This document shows positions 34,578 through 43,860 of a stretch of 64,000 nucleotides of DNA, one piece after another. The notes below the pieces were generated by a model. It made no database searches. It saw nothing but the letters and a program-made list of their open reading frames with translations, and had not been told where the DNA came from. The position numbers and the translations under genes were made by a program. Location: positions 287,487-351,486 of the forward strand of contig NZ_JACJOF010000007.1 of assembly GCF_014695395.1 (NCBI RefSeq). The letters are read 5' to 3'. The first letter of the stretch is position 1; each line of letters starts with the position of its first letter. This DNA comes from Nodosilinea sp. FACHB-131 (GTDB lineage: Bacteria; Cyanobacteriota; Cyanobacteriia; Phormidesmidales; Phormidesmidaceae).

Positions 34578-37500
34578 TTACTCCACATCTTCGCTGACGC
34601 CTTCAAGAAATGCGATCGCGCCTTTGCCCCAGGGGTTAGATTCGACAAAGTGTTCACCGACTTTGATGGCTGCTTTTTTGCCGCCATTCCACAGACGTTG
34701 AAGGTTGAGGAAGTTTTGCCAGCGGGTATCGATGCGGCGGGCTTCGATGTTGATGGTTTGGATGATGGCAGTTTCGTCGGTAACGTGAGTATTTTGTTGC
34801 TGGAGTTCGTCGATGAATTGTTTGTAGCCCGTTAGAAGGATCTCAAAGTTTTGCTCTGAAGCGTGGATGTGCTGAGTGACGTCTTGTTGACTGCCTTCGG
34901 CTGCGTAATTAACCCCGATCGTTGCATTTTGCTGATTGAAAATGGGTGCTTTTTCGCTCATGATTGTTAGTTTCTCTACCGTTTTGATTGTTATTGTGTT
35001 TGAGATTGTTTTGTCGCTTTGGCTGGAGGTGCCGTCGCCCTGCTGGCCTGCTAAACGAGCTTGCCAGATTTCGTAATTGTAGAATTTACACCGATCTTGA
35101 ATATAAAGAATTGCCGTAAGTAATTCCTTCAAGAAATCCTTATCAGCTACCGTTTGCAAAGCTTTTTTCAGTGAAGAAAGCAAATCTCCATCAGCAGTTT
35201 TACCTAAAGCATTGACTCTCTTCAACTCTAGCCAGGATGAAGATAATTGATGAGAATCAAACTTCACTTCTAGTAAAAATGATGCAGCGAGAGAGTCTTT
35301 CGTATCACCTAATGCTTCCAATATATCTCCAGTAAATTTTCCGTCGCCTTGGAGCAGGATTCTTCCAAGCGCTTCAATCGCCAGGGATCCACCAATGCTG
35401 CCAAGGGCTTTGATTGCATGCTTGATGAAAGTATCATCATCCTGATGACATGTCATTGCTTGAACAATCTTTTGCGAAGAATCAGGATGACCTATTTCTC
35501 CCAGCACTTTTGCTGCTTTACGGCGTATTTCTTTCTCGTCATTCAATGCTTCGTATAACACTGTCAGGAAAACAGCTTCTGCCCGCTTTTCGATTTTTCT
35601 AATGGAAGTGAGTCGAATAAGAAAATCCGAGCTATTTGCAGTATCAATCAGAACTGCATCAATCTCTTTTTCATCTATTAAATTATAATATTTTTCAATT
35701 CTTTCAAGAGCATGGAGTTGCAAGCCTGAAGAAGGATCTTTCACTTGCTCTAAAAATATGTTGATCGCTTGGCTTTTACAGGGGGTTTCAAGATAGTATT
35801 GCAATTCCCTGAATGCGGCTTGCTGCACAAGACGATCTGAATCGTTTATCAGGTTAACAAGCAGCTCAAAAACTATCTCTTGACAGTTAGGCTCACGGTA
35901 ATTTCTCAGTTCTACTACCGCAAATTGACGAAGATATGGACTCTCGTGTTTTGCAGCATAGACTAGATGCGTGAGATCAATATCGGTGCTTGAGTGGCTT
36001 AAACTGCTTGATTCATAGAGATCTTCAGCGTCATTGTCACTGTCATCATCATCAAAAACGCTGCGAAATAGAGAAGGTTTTTCTTCATCGCCGTAGATAT
36101 CCCAAAGAGCAGTTTGCTGCCTGATATCAAAATATGGCTCCTCGTTTGGCGATTTTTCTCTCCACTCTTTAAGTTTGAGTCCAGCAAGTTCAGTGCCAAT
36201 TTTTCCAAGGGTCATAGCTAACTCACCACGAACCATTGGGTTTTCATCGTCTATCATATGAGAAATCGCATTTATTGCTGAGCTATCTTTTATCTCTGCA
36301 AAAGCAGACATAGCTTTTTGACGTATTTCAGGGTTCTCATGAAGTAGGGAGGACTTTAGAGCGCTAACAACATGCTTAGATCTCGTACTGCCTAGGAGTA
36401 AGACTTTCAGTAATTCAGATGCATCTACAGCTTCCACTAATTGTGTGGCGTATTGTTGAGATATCTCGACTGTTTCTCCAGACAGTCTTGCGCCTAACAT
36501 TAAATCTACCGAAAGAGCTAGCCTTACTACTCGTAGTGCTTGGGTCTCGTTATCTACTAGCGACAGCATCAGGGCGATCGCTTCTGTCCACTTCAACAGG
36601 TTGAGGTAGTCACGCTTGATTTGCTCATCGCTTAGCTTTGGCAGCAATCGCCGTAAATATTCTGCCGCGTAATATTCTTGAATCAGTTGGTGGCGAAACT
36701 CAATGTGCTCTTCAAAGTTGGGTTGAATAACGGGCTGGATTAGATGATATTTCAGCAAGTCTTTGAGCCAGCACTCGGCAAACTCTCTGGGATTTGACCT
36801 GCCCGCTTGTTGTAAATATGCCGTTAAACAGTCTTCTGCTTCCTCTCTAGGAATAGACAGCTCAAGATCGATTAAGGTTTTTCCTTGCATCATGACAAAC
36901 GCCAGATGGCGCAATAGCTTATGCCACTGATCTCTAGAATCTGCTGGGGCATCTGCCTGGAGTTCCTGATCATGCAGTTGGACAAACTCCCTAAATGCCA
37001 GTCCTAGATTGTCAGGAACCTTGCCATTTTGAGCGAATACCTGACAGAGCATCCACAATAACAGCGGCGTTTCGGCAAACTTACGGAGTCTGTTACCTTG
37101 AATCTGCTGAAATAGGTGATCGCCTTCATATCCCAAATAGCCCTGCACAAACTCCTGCATTTGCGGCTCTGTCAGGGGCAACATTTTCAGAGTTTTTGCA
37201 ATGCCCAGGGTGCCGCCCGCGCTCAGCTCCCGCGTAGAGATAATCATCGGGGTGGTGGAGTGATACCTATCCCGAAAATTGGCAATTTCTGTCCTGAATC
37301 GTTCAGGCAACTCGTTCAGGCCATCCAACAGTAACAGGAACCTTCCTTGGCCCAATAGTTTCTGAATTTGGGCAATCTCTACTGCTACCTTATGACCAAC
37401 TAGGAAATCTCGAATCAGTCCCTCTATTGTTCCGGTACATCGGCGTAATTTCACCAGCACTGGTATTCGAGCGGTTGAATCGTGTAACGCTTTCTCTGCC

Positions 37501-38114
37501 TCTTCCCAGAGCAATCGTTCCAACGAGGTTGATTTCCCCGATCCGGGTTTGCCGATTAGCACTACATGCTCAGCCGCATAGTTTCGCAGCCCTGCCAACA
37601 CATCCCATTGCTCCATCCGCTCCTGGGGTTTCGGTGTCCTATCGTGTTGGTTGCCCTGCTCCTTCTGGTCGGGCTTCCCCGTCTCTGCCCGCAACTTCAA
37701 CCGTAATGAAAACCGATGTTGTGAAACGGTCATGGCATCCTGCACTGGCACTCGCTGCCGATCTTCCACCGTTGTTGGAGTGTAAACCTCTTGCCACTCG
37801 ATATAATCCTCATTCTCCAGGAGAGATTGCAGATAAGGCTGAAAATTAGGGAGATCCTGGTCTTGGGTAGGTAGCATCTGCTGTGAGAGCTGATTTAGGT
37901 AGGCCAAAATTCCCTCTACTCCCCGACCGCTGGAGCCTTCAGCCCAGTCCAGCAACGCCTTCACCCGGTTCATCTGCGGCGCAGTGTCGCCAGGAATGAG
38001 GCCGCCAGGTGGTTTAAGCGCAAACAACAGCCGCTCGAAGATGGCGGGCGGCAAGTTGCTGAGGTCATCGAAAAGCTGAGCGCGATCCATACCGGGGTGG
38101 GCTGAGGGAGACAT
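34578..38114 (-). CDS. NACHT-HEAT STAND NTPase with C-terminal helical module
   Basis: 1178 residues. Residues 9-80 (FDDLSNLPPAIFERLLFAL, IPGDTAPQMNRVKALLDWAE) resemble a small helical effector-associated domain. NACHT follows: Walker A GKPGSGKS (188-195), Walker B FLLLLDGLNELP (about 259-270), sensor IISTREL. HEAT-type repeats run from about 560 to 1010. The last 127 residues (from Met1052, FNQQNATIGVNYAAEGSQQ then amphipathic helices) form a separate module. STAND NTPases of this kind are often conflict or phage sensors; that role is inferred. The gene is visibly AT-richer with very few HIP1 sites, suggesting horizontal origin. Confidence 0.88.
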   Translation of the reverse strand: MSPSAHPGMDRAQLFDDLSNLPPAIFERLLFALKPPGGLIPGDTAPQMNRVKALLDWAEGSSGRGVEGILAYLNQLSQQMLPTQDQDLPNFQPYLQSLLENEDYIEWQEVYTPTTVEDRQRVPVQDAMTVSQHRFSLRLKLRAETGKPDQKEQGNQHDRTPKPQERMEQWDVLAGLRNYAAEHVVLIGKPGSGKSTSLERLLWEEAEKALHDSTARIPVLVKLRRCTGTIEGLIRDFLVGHKVAVEIAQIQKLLGQGRFLLLLDGLNELPERFRTEIANFRDRYHSTTPMIISTRELSAGGTLGIAKTLKMLPLTEPQMQEFVQGYLGYEGDHLFQQIQGNRLRKFAETPLLLWMLCQVFAQNGKVPDNLGLAFREFVQLHDQELQADAPADSRDQWHKLLRHLAFVMMQGKTLIDLELSIPREEAEDCLTAYLQQAGRSNPREFAECWLKDLLKYHLIQPVIQPNFEEHIEFRHQLIQEYYAAEYLRRLLPKLSDEQIKRDYLNLLKWTEAIALMLSLVDNETQALRVVRLALSVDLMLGARLSGETVEISQQYATQLVEAVDASELLKVLLLGSTRSKHVVSALKSSLLHENPEIRQKAMSAFAEIKDSSAINAISHMIDDENPMVRGELAMTLGKIGTELAGLKLKEWREKSPNEEPYFDIRQQTALWDIYGDEEKPSLFRSVFDDDDSDNDAEDLYESSSLSHSSTDIDLTHLVYAAKHESPYLRQFAVVELRNYREPNCQEIVFELLVNLINDSDRLVQQAAFRELQYYLETPCKSQAINIFLEQVKDPSSGLQLHALERIEKYYNLIDEKEIDAVLIDTANSSDFLIRLTSIRKIEKRAEAVFLTVLYEALNDEKEIRRKAAKVLGEIGHPDSSQKIVQAMTCHQDDDTFIKHAIKALGSIGGSLAIEALGRILLQGDGKFTGDILEALGDTKDSLAASFLLEVKFDSHQLSSSWLELKRVNALGKTADGDLLSSLKKALQTVADKDFLKELLTAILYIQDRCKFYNYEIWQARLAGQQGDGTSSQSDKTISNTITIKTVEKLTIMSEKAPIFNQQNATIGVNYAAEGSQQDVTQHIHASEQNFEILLTGYKQFIDELQQQNTHVTDETAIIQTINIEARRIDTRWQNFLNLQRLWNGGKKAAIKVGEHFVESNPWGKGAIAFLEGVSEDVE

Positions 38115-38160
38115 CCTTACCGCTATGGTACTCCCAGAGAATTTTGGGCGTCAGATCTCG

Positions 38161-38259
38161 CTGCGATCGCATATCACCGCCCTGCAATCGTATGTCATCG
38201 AGTTGTAATGGCATATCACCAGGCTGCAATGGCATGTCCAGGGGCTGCAATCGCGATCG
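38161..38259. repeat. 21-bp tandem minisatellite upstream of the NACHT gene
   Basis: Four to five units of 21 bases begin at 38161, 38182, 38203, 38224 and 38245; each starts with (C/T)TG(C/T)(A/G)AT and most continue GCATATCACC-like. Read on the minus strand in one frame it encodes a seven-residue repeat (LQPLDMP, LQPGDMP, LQLDDIR, LQGGDMR) inside an 85-codon frame (38065-38322) that overlaps the NACHT start by 50 bases. Confidence 0.85.
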
Positions 38260-38600
38260 CGTCCGTCGCTTTAACAATCGCAGTCGCGGCAATGGCGATC
38301 GCATACCTACACAAGGCATCATGCAACCCTCCTATCCTCTAGCTGGTTGGTGAACCATTAATAGTCTGCTTGCTGCCCCAAAAACTGGGTTTCTTGACCT
38401 ATAGCTTGAGAGTGCGATCGCTCTACGGTTAACCCCACAACTGGTTCGGTGGGGAAGTTCGCCATCTCAGTAGGGTTCCTACGACTGGAGGTAGAAGCGG
38501 CTCTGTCGCACCATAGTAGCTGTAGAGAGTGAAAGCGCAAATGCTTGACCTGACTCACCTTAGACGTTTGCAAAGGCAAGTACCAGGAGGTTTAGAACCC

Positions 38601-39077
38601 ATGATTATTCGTCGCTACTTAGACCCCATTACCGAAATCAACGCCATTCGTCGCCAGATCAACGACGCCTTTGGCGATCTCACCAATGAAGCGCTGACTA
38701 AGACCGATTGGGCTCCCGCCATTCGCCTGGTTGACCACGGCAATGAGTTTGTGTTGACTGCTCACCTAGTGGGCGTCAGCGCTGCTGACCTCGACGTGCA
38801 GGTAACCGCTGACAGCGTATCCGTCGCCGGCGTTCGCAAGGCTCCCGAAGCCCCTGCTGAAGAAGGCACCCAGGTGCTCTACGACGACACCCGCTACGGC
38901 AGCTTCCAGCGCATGGTCAACCTGCCCGACGCGGTGCAAAACGACCAGGTTGCGGCCGACTTCACCCACGGCGTGCTGACCCTGACCCTGCCCAAGGTGG
39001 TTGAAGCCCGCAATAAGGTAGTCAAGATCAGCCTGGGTGGTACTGAAGCCCCTGCCATTGAAGCGGGTGAAGCCTAA
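38601..39077 (+). CDS. hspA: Hsp20 / alpha-crystallin small heat-shock protein
   Basis: 158 residues. The alpha-crystallin domain is complete (APAIRLVDHGNEFVLTAHLVGVSAADLDVQV, YGSFQRMVNLPDAVQNDQVAADFTHGVLTLTLPK). It forms oligomeric holdases that keep unfolding proteins and thylakoid membranes stable during heat or light stress. AGGAGG at 38585-38590 fixes the ATG at 38601; an upstream in-frame ATG at 38529 is rejected. A strong terminator follows at 39138. I saw no CIRCE element upstream. Confidence 0.93.
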   Translation: MIIRRYLDPITEINAIRRQINDAFGDLTNEALTKTDWAPAIRLVDHGNEFVLTAHLVGVSAADLDVQVTADSVSVAGVRKAPEAPAEEGTQVLYDDTRYGSFQRMVNLPDAVQNDQVAADFTHGVLTLTLPKVVEARNKVVKISLGGTEAPAIEAGEA

Positions 39078-39137
39078 CTCAGAGCAAGAGATGTCTCTGC
39101 GCTAGCGGTTGACGATTGAGAGTAAGTCATGAGGACT

Positions 39138-39164
39138 GGGGAGGCATTGCCTCCCCTTTTTTTT
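39138..39164 (+). terminator. Rho-independent terminator after hspA
   Basis: GGGGAGGC (39138-39145), 3-base loop, GCCTCCCC (39149-39156), then eight Ts (39157-39164). Confidence 0.93.
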
Positions 39165-39254
39165 GCTTCGCCGGCTCCAGCGCCCCGCCACTGAATTCGC
39201 CGCGATTCTTGAGTTCAATCACATCGCGTTAGCCTAGGGCACTCTGCTGCCCTG

Positions 39255-39476
39255 CTAGGGCTGCGGCTTTTCGAGGTCGGCGTCGCCTATGGTAAACGTG
39301 ACCGAGAGCGGGCTGTCAACCCGGCGGGAGGCCTCGCGCAGCTCGAGCCCTACAATCATGCCGTCGTCGTCGTAATCGAGAATGAGGTTAGGCGAAATGC
39401 GGGCGGTTTCGCCAACTTCGCGCTGGTTAAAGGCGATTTGCAGGATGTCGCGATCGGGGTCGTAGGTGATCTGCAT
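39255..39476 (-). CDS. DUF2283 family protein
   Basis: 73 residues. ITYDPDRDILQIAF, ISPNLILDYDDDGMIVGLELREASRRV matches DUF2283, a small beta-rich family common near mobile or stress genes, function unknown. Convergent with hspA; about 80 bases upstream of the cellulose synthase stop on the same strand. Confidence 0.85.
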   Translation of the reverse strand: MQITYDPDRDILQIAFNQREVGETARISPNLILDYDDDGMIVGLELREASRRVDSPLSVTFTIGDADLEKPQP

Positions 39477-39553
39477 AGGCTAGGGCGCGAGGCGACAAAG
39501 GCGCAGTGGGTAGTGTGATAGCCGCCATCATAGAGTGTTTCTAGGCGGATGGT

Positions 39554-41866
39554 TTACCCTTTGACGACTGGCAGCGCTTTGGAACTGCGGTCATTTGCCC
39601 ATCGTGGCCAAAACAGCACCCGCAGCAGCAGCCCGATCGATTGCAACTCACCGGGGCTGTTCCACCGCTTCCACTGGCCAGGGCGACAAAACAGGGTAGT
39701 GACCAGGGTGCGGTAGGTGGCAGGAGCCATAGGGCCAAACTGCACTCGTAGGTGAGGAAATTCGTCTTGGTAATCAATGGCGGTGACAATGCCCTCCAGG
39801 GCGATCGCCTCCTCAGCGATTTCTAAATCTACCGCCATTCCCACACTGAGAGGATGCTCCAAAGAGGTTTGCTGGGTGAGGGCCACCTCGACCCCGGTCT
39901 CTGACATCAGCGTCGTAATGCCCCACCAGGTTCGAGGGGCAGGGCTACTGATAGGCATGGAGGCAGAGCGATCGTCCGCTGCCTGAAACAGCCGGGGCGT
40001 CAGCTTCACCACTCGGCGCAGCTTCAGCCACACATGGGGGTCGGGGCGGGGAACATCTAGCAAGATCAGCAGGGCGATCGCGATCATCGCCAGGTTGTAG
40101 GCGCTCCACAGCCAGCCCAGAGCCAGTCCCTTGGCTTGTAAATCGTAGGTGTCGCTGCCCCATCCGGCCGTCAGACACAGACCCAGGTTGCGCCACAGGC
40201 TGACGGCAGTAAGCCCAAACAAAATCACCAGGGGCAGACTCAGCCGCCAATTAAACTGAAACTTCTGATTAGACGTGCCTTTTGGCGTGACGTCAAAGCC
40301 CTTTGAAAAGGGTTTGACCAGGGCTTGCACCACCGTCGCGGCCAGGGGAAACACCAGCACTATTGAATAAACATCAGACATGAGGGCTGAGCGGGAGTGG
40401 TGGTTGAGCCAGGCAAACACCGTGAGCTGCACCAGGTAGTAGGGCAAAAAGAAATACAGCACCTCTGAGGTATTGGCCTGAATCGGCACCACATTGAGAA
40501 ACGAGTAGGCCAGGGGCATCAGCAACAACACCAGGCGAGGAATGCTGCCCATCTGGTTCATCAGCCCTTCTAAATGGCCCAGGCGCTGGAGCGGGGTGAG
40601 CCCTCGAATCGTCAGGGGGTTAGACTCGATAAAAAATGCCTGGAGGGTGCCCCTGGCCCACCGCAGCCGCTGGGTAATATGGGCTGAAATGTTCTCCGCC
40701 GCCAGGCCGGCGCTGAGCTGTTCGTCTAAATAGATGACCTCGTTGCCTTGGGCCGCTATGCGGATGGCGGTAAAGTAGTCTTCGCTGAGCGATTCGGTGA
40801 CAAATCCACCGCTGTCTTCCAAGGCGCTGCGGCGCACCACAAATGAGGTGCCAGCACAGACCACGCTGCCCGACCCATCTCGCATCGGCTGAATCTGGCG
40901 ATAAAAGACCTCTTCGTCTGGGGTCAATACCCCTTCTAGACCGAGGTTGCGGGCAATGGGGTCGGGGTTGTAGAAACTTTGGGGCGTCTGCACCAGCCCC
41001 ACCTTGAGATTTTGAAAGAAGCCCACGGTGCGGCAGAGAAAATTGCGAGTGGGGACGAAATCGGCATCAAAGGAGGCAATCAGTTCTCCCTGGGTGAGTT
41101 CGAGGGCGTGGTTGAGGTTGCCAGCTTTGGCGTGGTAGTTGTTGGGGCGAGTTAGGTACTGGCAGCCCAGCTCTGCCGCCAGAGCTTTAATCTCAGAACG
41201 GCGAGTGTCATCGAGCAGGTACACGGTCTTGCGCGGGTAATCCATCGCCTGGCACCCGATGACGGTGCGGCGCAGGATGAAAGCTGGTTCATCGTAGGTG
41301 GGGATAAACACATCCACCCACGGCTGGTAGTGCCCGTGGCGCACATCGTGCTCCAGTACATCGGCTTGGGAGCGGCGATCGCGCACCCGCAGCAGCAGCA
41401 GCAGTTGAATAATGCTGATCGTGAGGCCAAACAGCTCCATCCCCAGCAGCAGCAGGCTGAAGGTGCCCTCTAGGGGTGAGGCCAAATTTAGGGTTGAGAG
41501 GCAGCGCCAGACGAGATAGCGGGTCACTAAAACCAGCAAAATGCTGATCACAATGCACCGCGACCAGGGCCGGGGCCGGGGTGAGATGCGGGTAATGGCA
41601 AAGGCCAGCAGCAGCAACACCACCGTGGGGGCCACCAGATACTGGGCCGCCACCATCGGTACTTCAAGCCACATGGGGGGCTGACTCTGCAATACCTGGA
41701 GTTGGGCAAAAATCTTGGTAATTCTTGCCTCACCCGCAAACCAAGCCACCACAATGGCTGCCGATAGCCCCACGATGGCCGCCATTACAAAGGTTGCCCA
41801 GCGTATCGACGGGCGCGATGTAGCCTTGTCGAGCGGTTTAGAAACAGATCTCGATAGAGACGGCAT
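39554..41866 (-). CDS. Cellulose synthase-like GT2 with PilZ-like domain
   Basis: 770 residues. N-terminal membrane helices, then a GT2 domain with the processive synthase signature: VFIPTYDEP, FDADFVPTRNFL, SEDYFTAIR and QRLRWARGTLQ (D, D, D, QxxRW). More membrane helices follow and a C-terminal PilZ-like segment (RTWWGITTLMSETGVEVALTQQ, GIVTAIDYQDEFPHLRVQFG). It should polymerise UDP-glucose and thread the chain across the membrane, as BcsA/CesA does. The PilZ part keeps SxTG but I do not see the RxxxR motif that binds cyclic di-GMP. No bcsB or export gene is adjacent. Confidence 0.87.
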   Translation of the reverse strand: MPSLSRSVSKPLDKATSRPSIRWATFVMAAIVGLSAAIVVAWFAGEARITKIFAQLQVLQSQPPMWLEVPMVAAQYLVAPTVVLLLLAFAITRISPRPRPWSRCIVISILLVLVTRYLVWRCLSTLNLASPLEGTFSLLLLGMELFGLTISIIQLLLLLRVRDRRSQADVLEHDVRHGHYQPWVDVFIPTYDEPAFILRRTVIGCQAMDYPRKTVYLLDDTRRSEIKALAAELGCQYLTRPNNYHAKAGNLNHALELTQGELIASFDADFVPTRNFLCRTVGFFQNLKVGLVQTPQSFYNPDPIARNLGLEGVLTPDEEVFYRQIQPMRDGSGSVVCAGTSFVVRRSALEDSGGFVTESLSEDYFTAIRIAAQGNEVIYLDEQLSAGLAAENISAHITQRLRWARGTLQAFFIESNPLTIRGLTPLQRLGHLEGLMNQMGSIPRLVLLLMPLAYSFLNVVPIQANTSEVLYFFLPYYLVQLTVFAWLNHHSRSALMSDVYSIVLVFPLAATVVQALVKPFSKGFDVTPKGTSNQKFQFNWRLSLPLVILFGLTAVSLWRNLGLCLTAGWGSDTYDLQAKGLALGWLWSAYNLAMIAIALLILLDVPRPDPHVWLKLRRVVKLTPRLFQAADDRSASMPISSPAPRTWWGITTLMSETGVEVALTQQTSLEHPLSVGMAVDLEIAEEAIALEGIVTAIDYQDEFPHLRVQFGPMAPATYRTLVTTLFCRPGQWKRWNSPGELQSIGLLLRVLFWPRWANDRSSKALPVVKG

Positions 41867-42108
41867 GGGTGAATAACGGTAAAGAGCAGATGCGGCGGGC
41901 CCAGCCTCAGGTCAGCCAACTGGGCACTATCCAGTGGATTTTGGCCGATGTATCTGAGAGTGGCCTGAGTAGAGCAAGCACTCAGTAACAGCCAGCCAGA
42001 AACCGGGTCTAATCCACTGCTGTCGAAGACAAAGCCCTAGTAGCCGAGCCACAACCCTGCCTACTGTACGCGTTAGCACGCTATTGGGATGATGCCTAGC
42101 CGACAGAG
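41867..42108. other. Spacer upstream of the cellulose synthase-like gene
   Basis: About 240 bases. Nothing beyond plain spacer was seen. Confidence 0.3.
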
Positions 42109-43830
42109 TTAGCGATCGCTTTCAGTTTTTTCCGATGCGACCGCCTGACGCAGCTCCTCGTGGCCAAAGCTGTAGCCGCCTCCGACGCGCCGCAGCAGCC
42201 CAGCGGTCACCATGGTCTCAAGCCAGGGGCGCGCTGCCTGGGGCAGACCTTGCTTGCCGCCCAACAGCAGCCGCACCAGGCCATGCTGCAAGCTAAAAGA
42301 CAACCACAGAGCGAGAATCACCAGGCACCCCACGATCAGCCTCAGGCGGCTGAGGGGTAGCAGCATGAGGGGCGGCTGGCCGCTCACCACCGCCGGTAGT
42401 ACCAGCAGCAGCCCCAAAATCGCGCCCAGCACCGCTACCAGCACCACCGTATTCCGCAGGGCCAGGGTCAGGTCTTGATTGGGAGTCTGTCGAATTTGAG
42501 CCGCTCCGGGCACCCCGCTTTGGAGCAGCCCCACGAGTCCTAAGCTCCAGCCCAGCACGGCACCTACGGCCCCGGCTCCGCCAAACTCGACGACCCCACG
42601 GCCGAAGGGGCTCAGCACCAGGGCGACCCCGCCGCCTAACACGAGACCCAGCACCAGGGCTAGTCCGCCGCAGGTAAGCGCTAGGGAAATCAGTCGGCCT
42701 AGGGGAGCGATCGCCACCCCCAGCCGAATATAAGGAAAACTCTCCAAGTCAATTTGCGAGGCCATCAACCCCAGGGCTACTCCCAGCAGCAGATTACCCC
42801 CTACCAGCCCCATGATCAAGGCGATCGCCAGCCCCAGCAGTAGCCGATAGAGCAACTGGAGCGGCTCGGGCAGCCAGCTCCGATCTAGGTCATCTAAATA
42901 AAAAGTGCGAGGACGCTGGTCGAGCTGCTCGGCCAGCCAGCCCAAAGCGGCTCGGTGCTGAGCTGAATTGCCCTTTGCCTTGGCCAACCCCTCATCTAGG
43001 TACCGCTGTACCAGGTCGGCCCGACTGCGCAGGGGGGGCACCGCTAGGTTGGGCATCGCCACCAGCAGGTTTAGCACCAGGGGCAGTCTGGCCAACTGCT
43101 GAAGCAGCTTGCTGCCCTTGATTGTCGGCCATAGCTCAGGTCGGTTCTGCGCCAGCACGTAGTCTTTGACCTGCTGGGCGGCCAGGGGAATGATATTGAT
43201 GCCGCCGTTGAACTGGTCAAAGGTTAATCCCGACGACTCCAGCACCTGGCGGCGGCAGCAGAGCAGGGCGGTTTGGTTGGGGTTGCTGCGCAGCAGGGTT
43301 TCGATCGCAGCGGCGCACTTGCGCTTTTGGGCAGTGGGCAGATGGTCAAACCCGTCGATTAATAACGTCAGCTGAGCATTGTCGATCCAGTAGCTGGCGT
43401 CAGATTTTGCCACCCGGTACTCGCGCCACAGAGTGGCTATCAGCCACTCGCGCATCGTTTCGCCAGTCCAGGCTGAGACATCGACCAGCACCGGCACCGG
43501 GCCGCCGCGCTTCACCAGTAGTTCACCCACCGCCAGCAGCGTGTGGGTTTTGCCGACGCCGGCTTCCCCCAAAATCAGCAGGCGACCGTCAACGCCGTCG
43601 CGCTGAAATCGGTCGGCGATCGCCTCTACCGAAGTCAGCACCTCGTTGTCTTGGCTGCCAAACTTCAACCCCCACACCCGGTAGTTCATGGGAATGTCGC
43701 GGCGCGGCGAGACCAGCGGCAGCCCCGACCGCCGGGCTGCAATCTGGCGATCGGCCCCTTGGGCCAGGGTCTTGAGGCTGACCACCGTTGGGGGGCCAGG
43801 GAGCAGCGATCGCAGAAAAGTCGTCACCAT
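42109..43830 (-). CDS. Membrane-anchored NACHT NTPase
   Basis: 573 residues. NACHT domain near residues 80-260 with Walker A GEAGVGKTHTL and Walker B LTLLIDGFDHL, then CCRRQVLESSG and an arginine-rich helical region. Residues about 335-540 hold roughly six to seven hydrophobic segments rich in Gly, Ala, Val and Leu. The C-terminal end (WLETMVTAGLLRRVGGGYSFGHEELRQAV) looks like a winged-helix tail. Proteins of this plan are common in cyanobacteria without known function. It follows the rhodanese gene by 30 bases on the same strand. Confidence 0.82.
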   Translation of the reverse strand: MVTTFLRSLLPGPPTVVSLKTLAQGADRQIAARRSGLPLVSPRRDIPMNYRVWGLKFGSQDNEVLTSVEAIADRFQRDGVDGRLLILGEAGVGKTHTLLAVGELLVKRGGPVPVLVDVSAWTGETMREWLIATLWREYRVAKSDASYWIDNAQLTLLIDGFDHLPTAQKRKCAAAIETLLRSNPNQTALLCCRRQVLESSGLTFDQFNGGINIIPLAAQQVKDYVLAQNRPELWPTIKGSKLLQQLARLPLVLNLLVAMPNLAVPPLRSRADLVQRYLDEGLAKAKGNSAQHRAALGWLAEQLDQRPRTFYLDDLDRSWLPEPLQLLYRLLLGLAIALIMGLVGGNLLLGVALGLMASQIDLESFPYIRLGVAIAPLGRLISLALTCGGLALVLGLVLGGGVALVLSPFGRGVVEFGGAGAVGAVLGWSLGLVGLLQSGVPGAAQIRQTPNQDLTLALRNTVVLVAVLGAILGLLLVLPAVVSGQPPLMLLPLSRLRLIVGCLVILALWLSFSLQHGLVRLLLGGKQGLPQAARPWLETMVTAGLLRRVGGGYSFGHEELRQAVASEKTESDR

Positions 43831-43860
43831 GGGGGCAAGGGGAAGAACCCAAATAGCAGG

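Noticed and set aside
38161..38259. 21-bp repeat array as a CRISPR
   Set aside because: Units are contiguous and imperfect with no spacers between repeats, and no cas gene is near.
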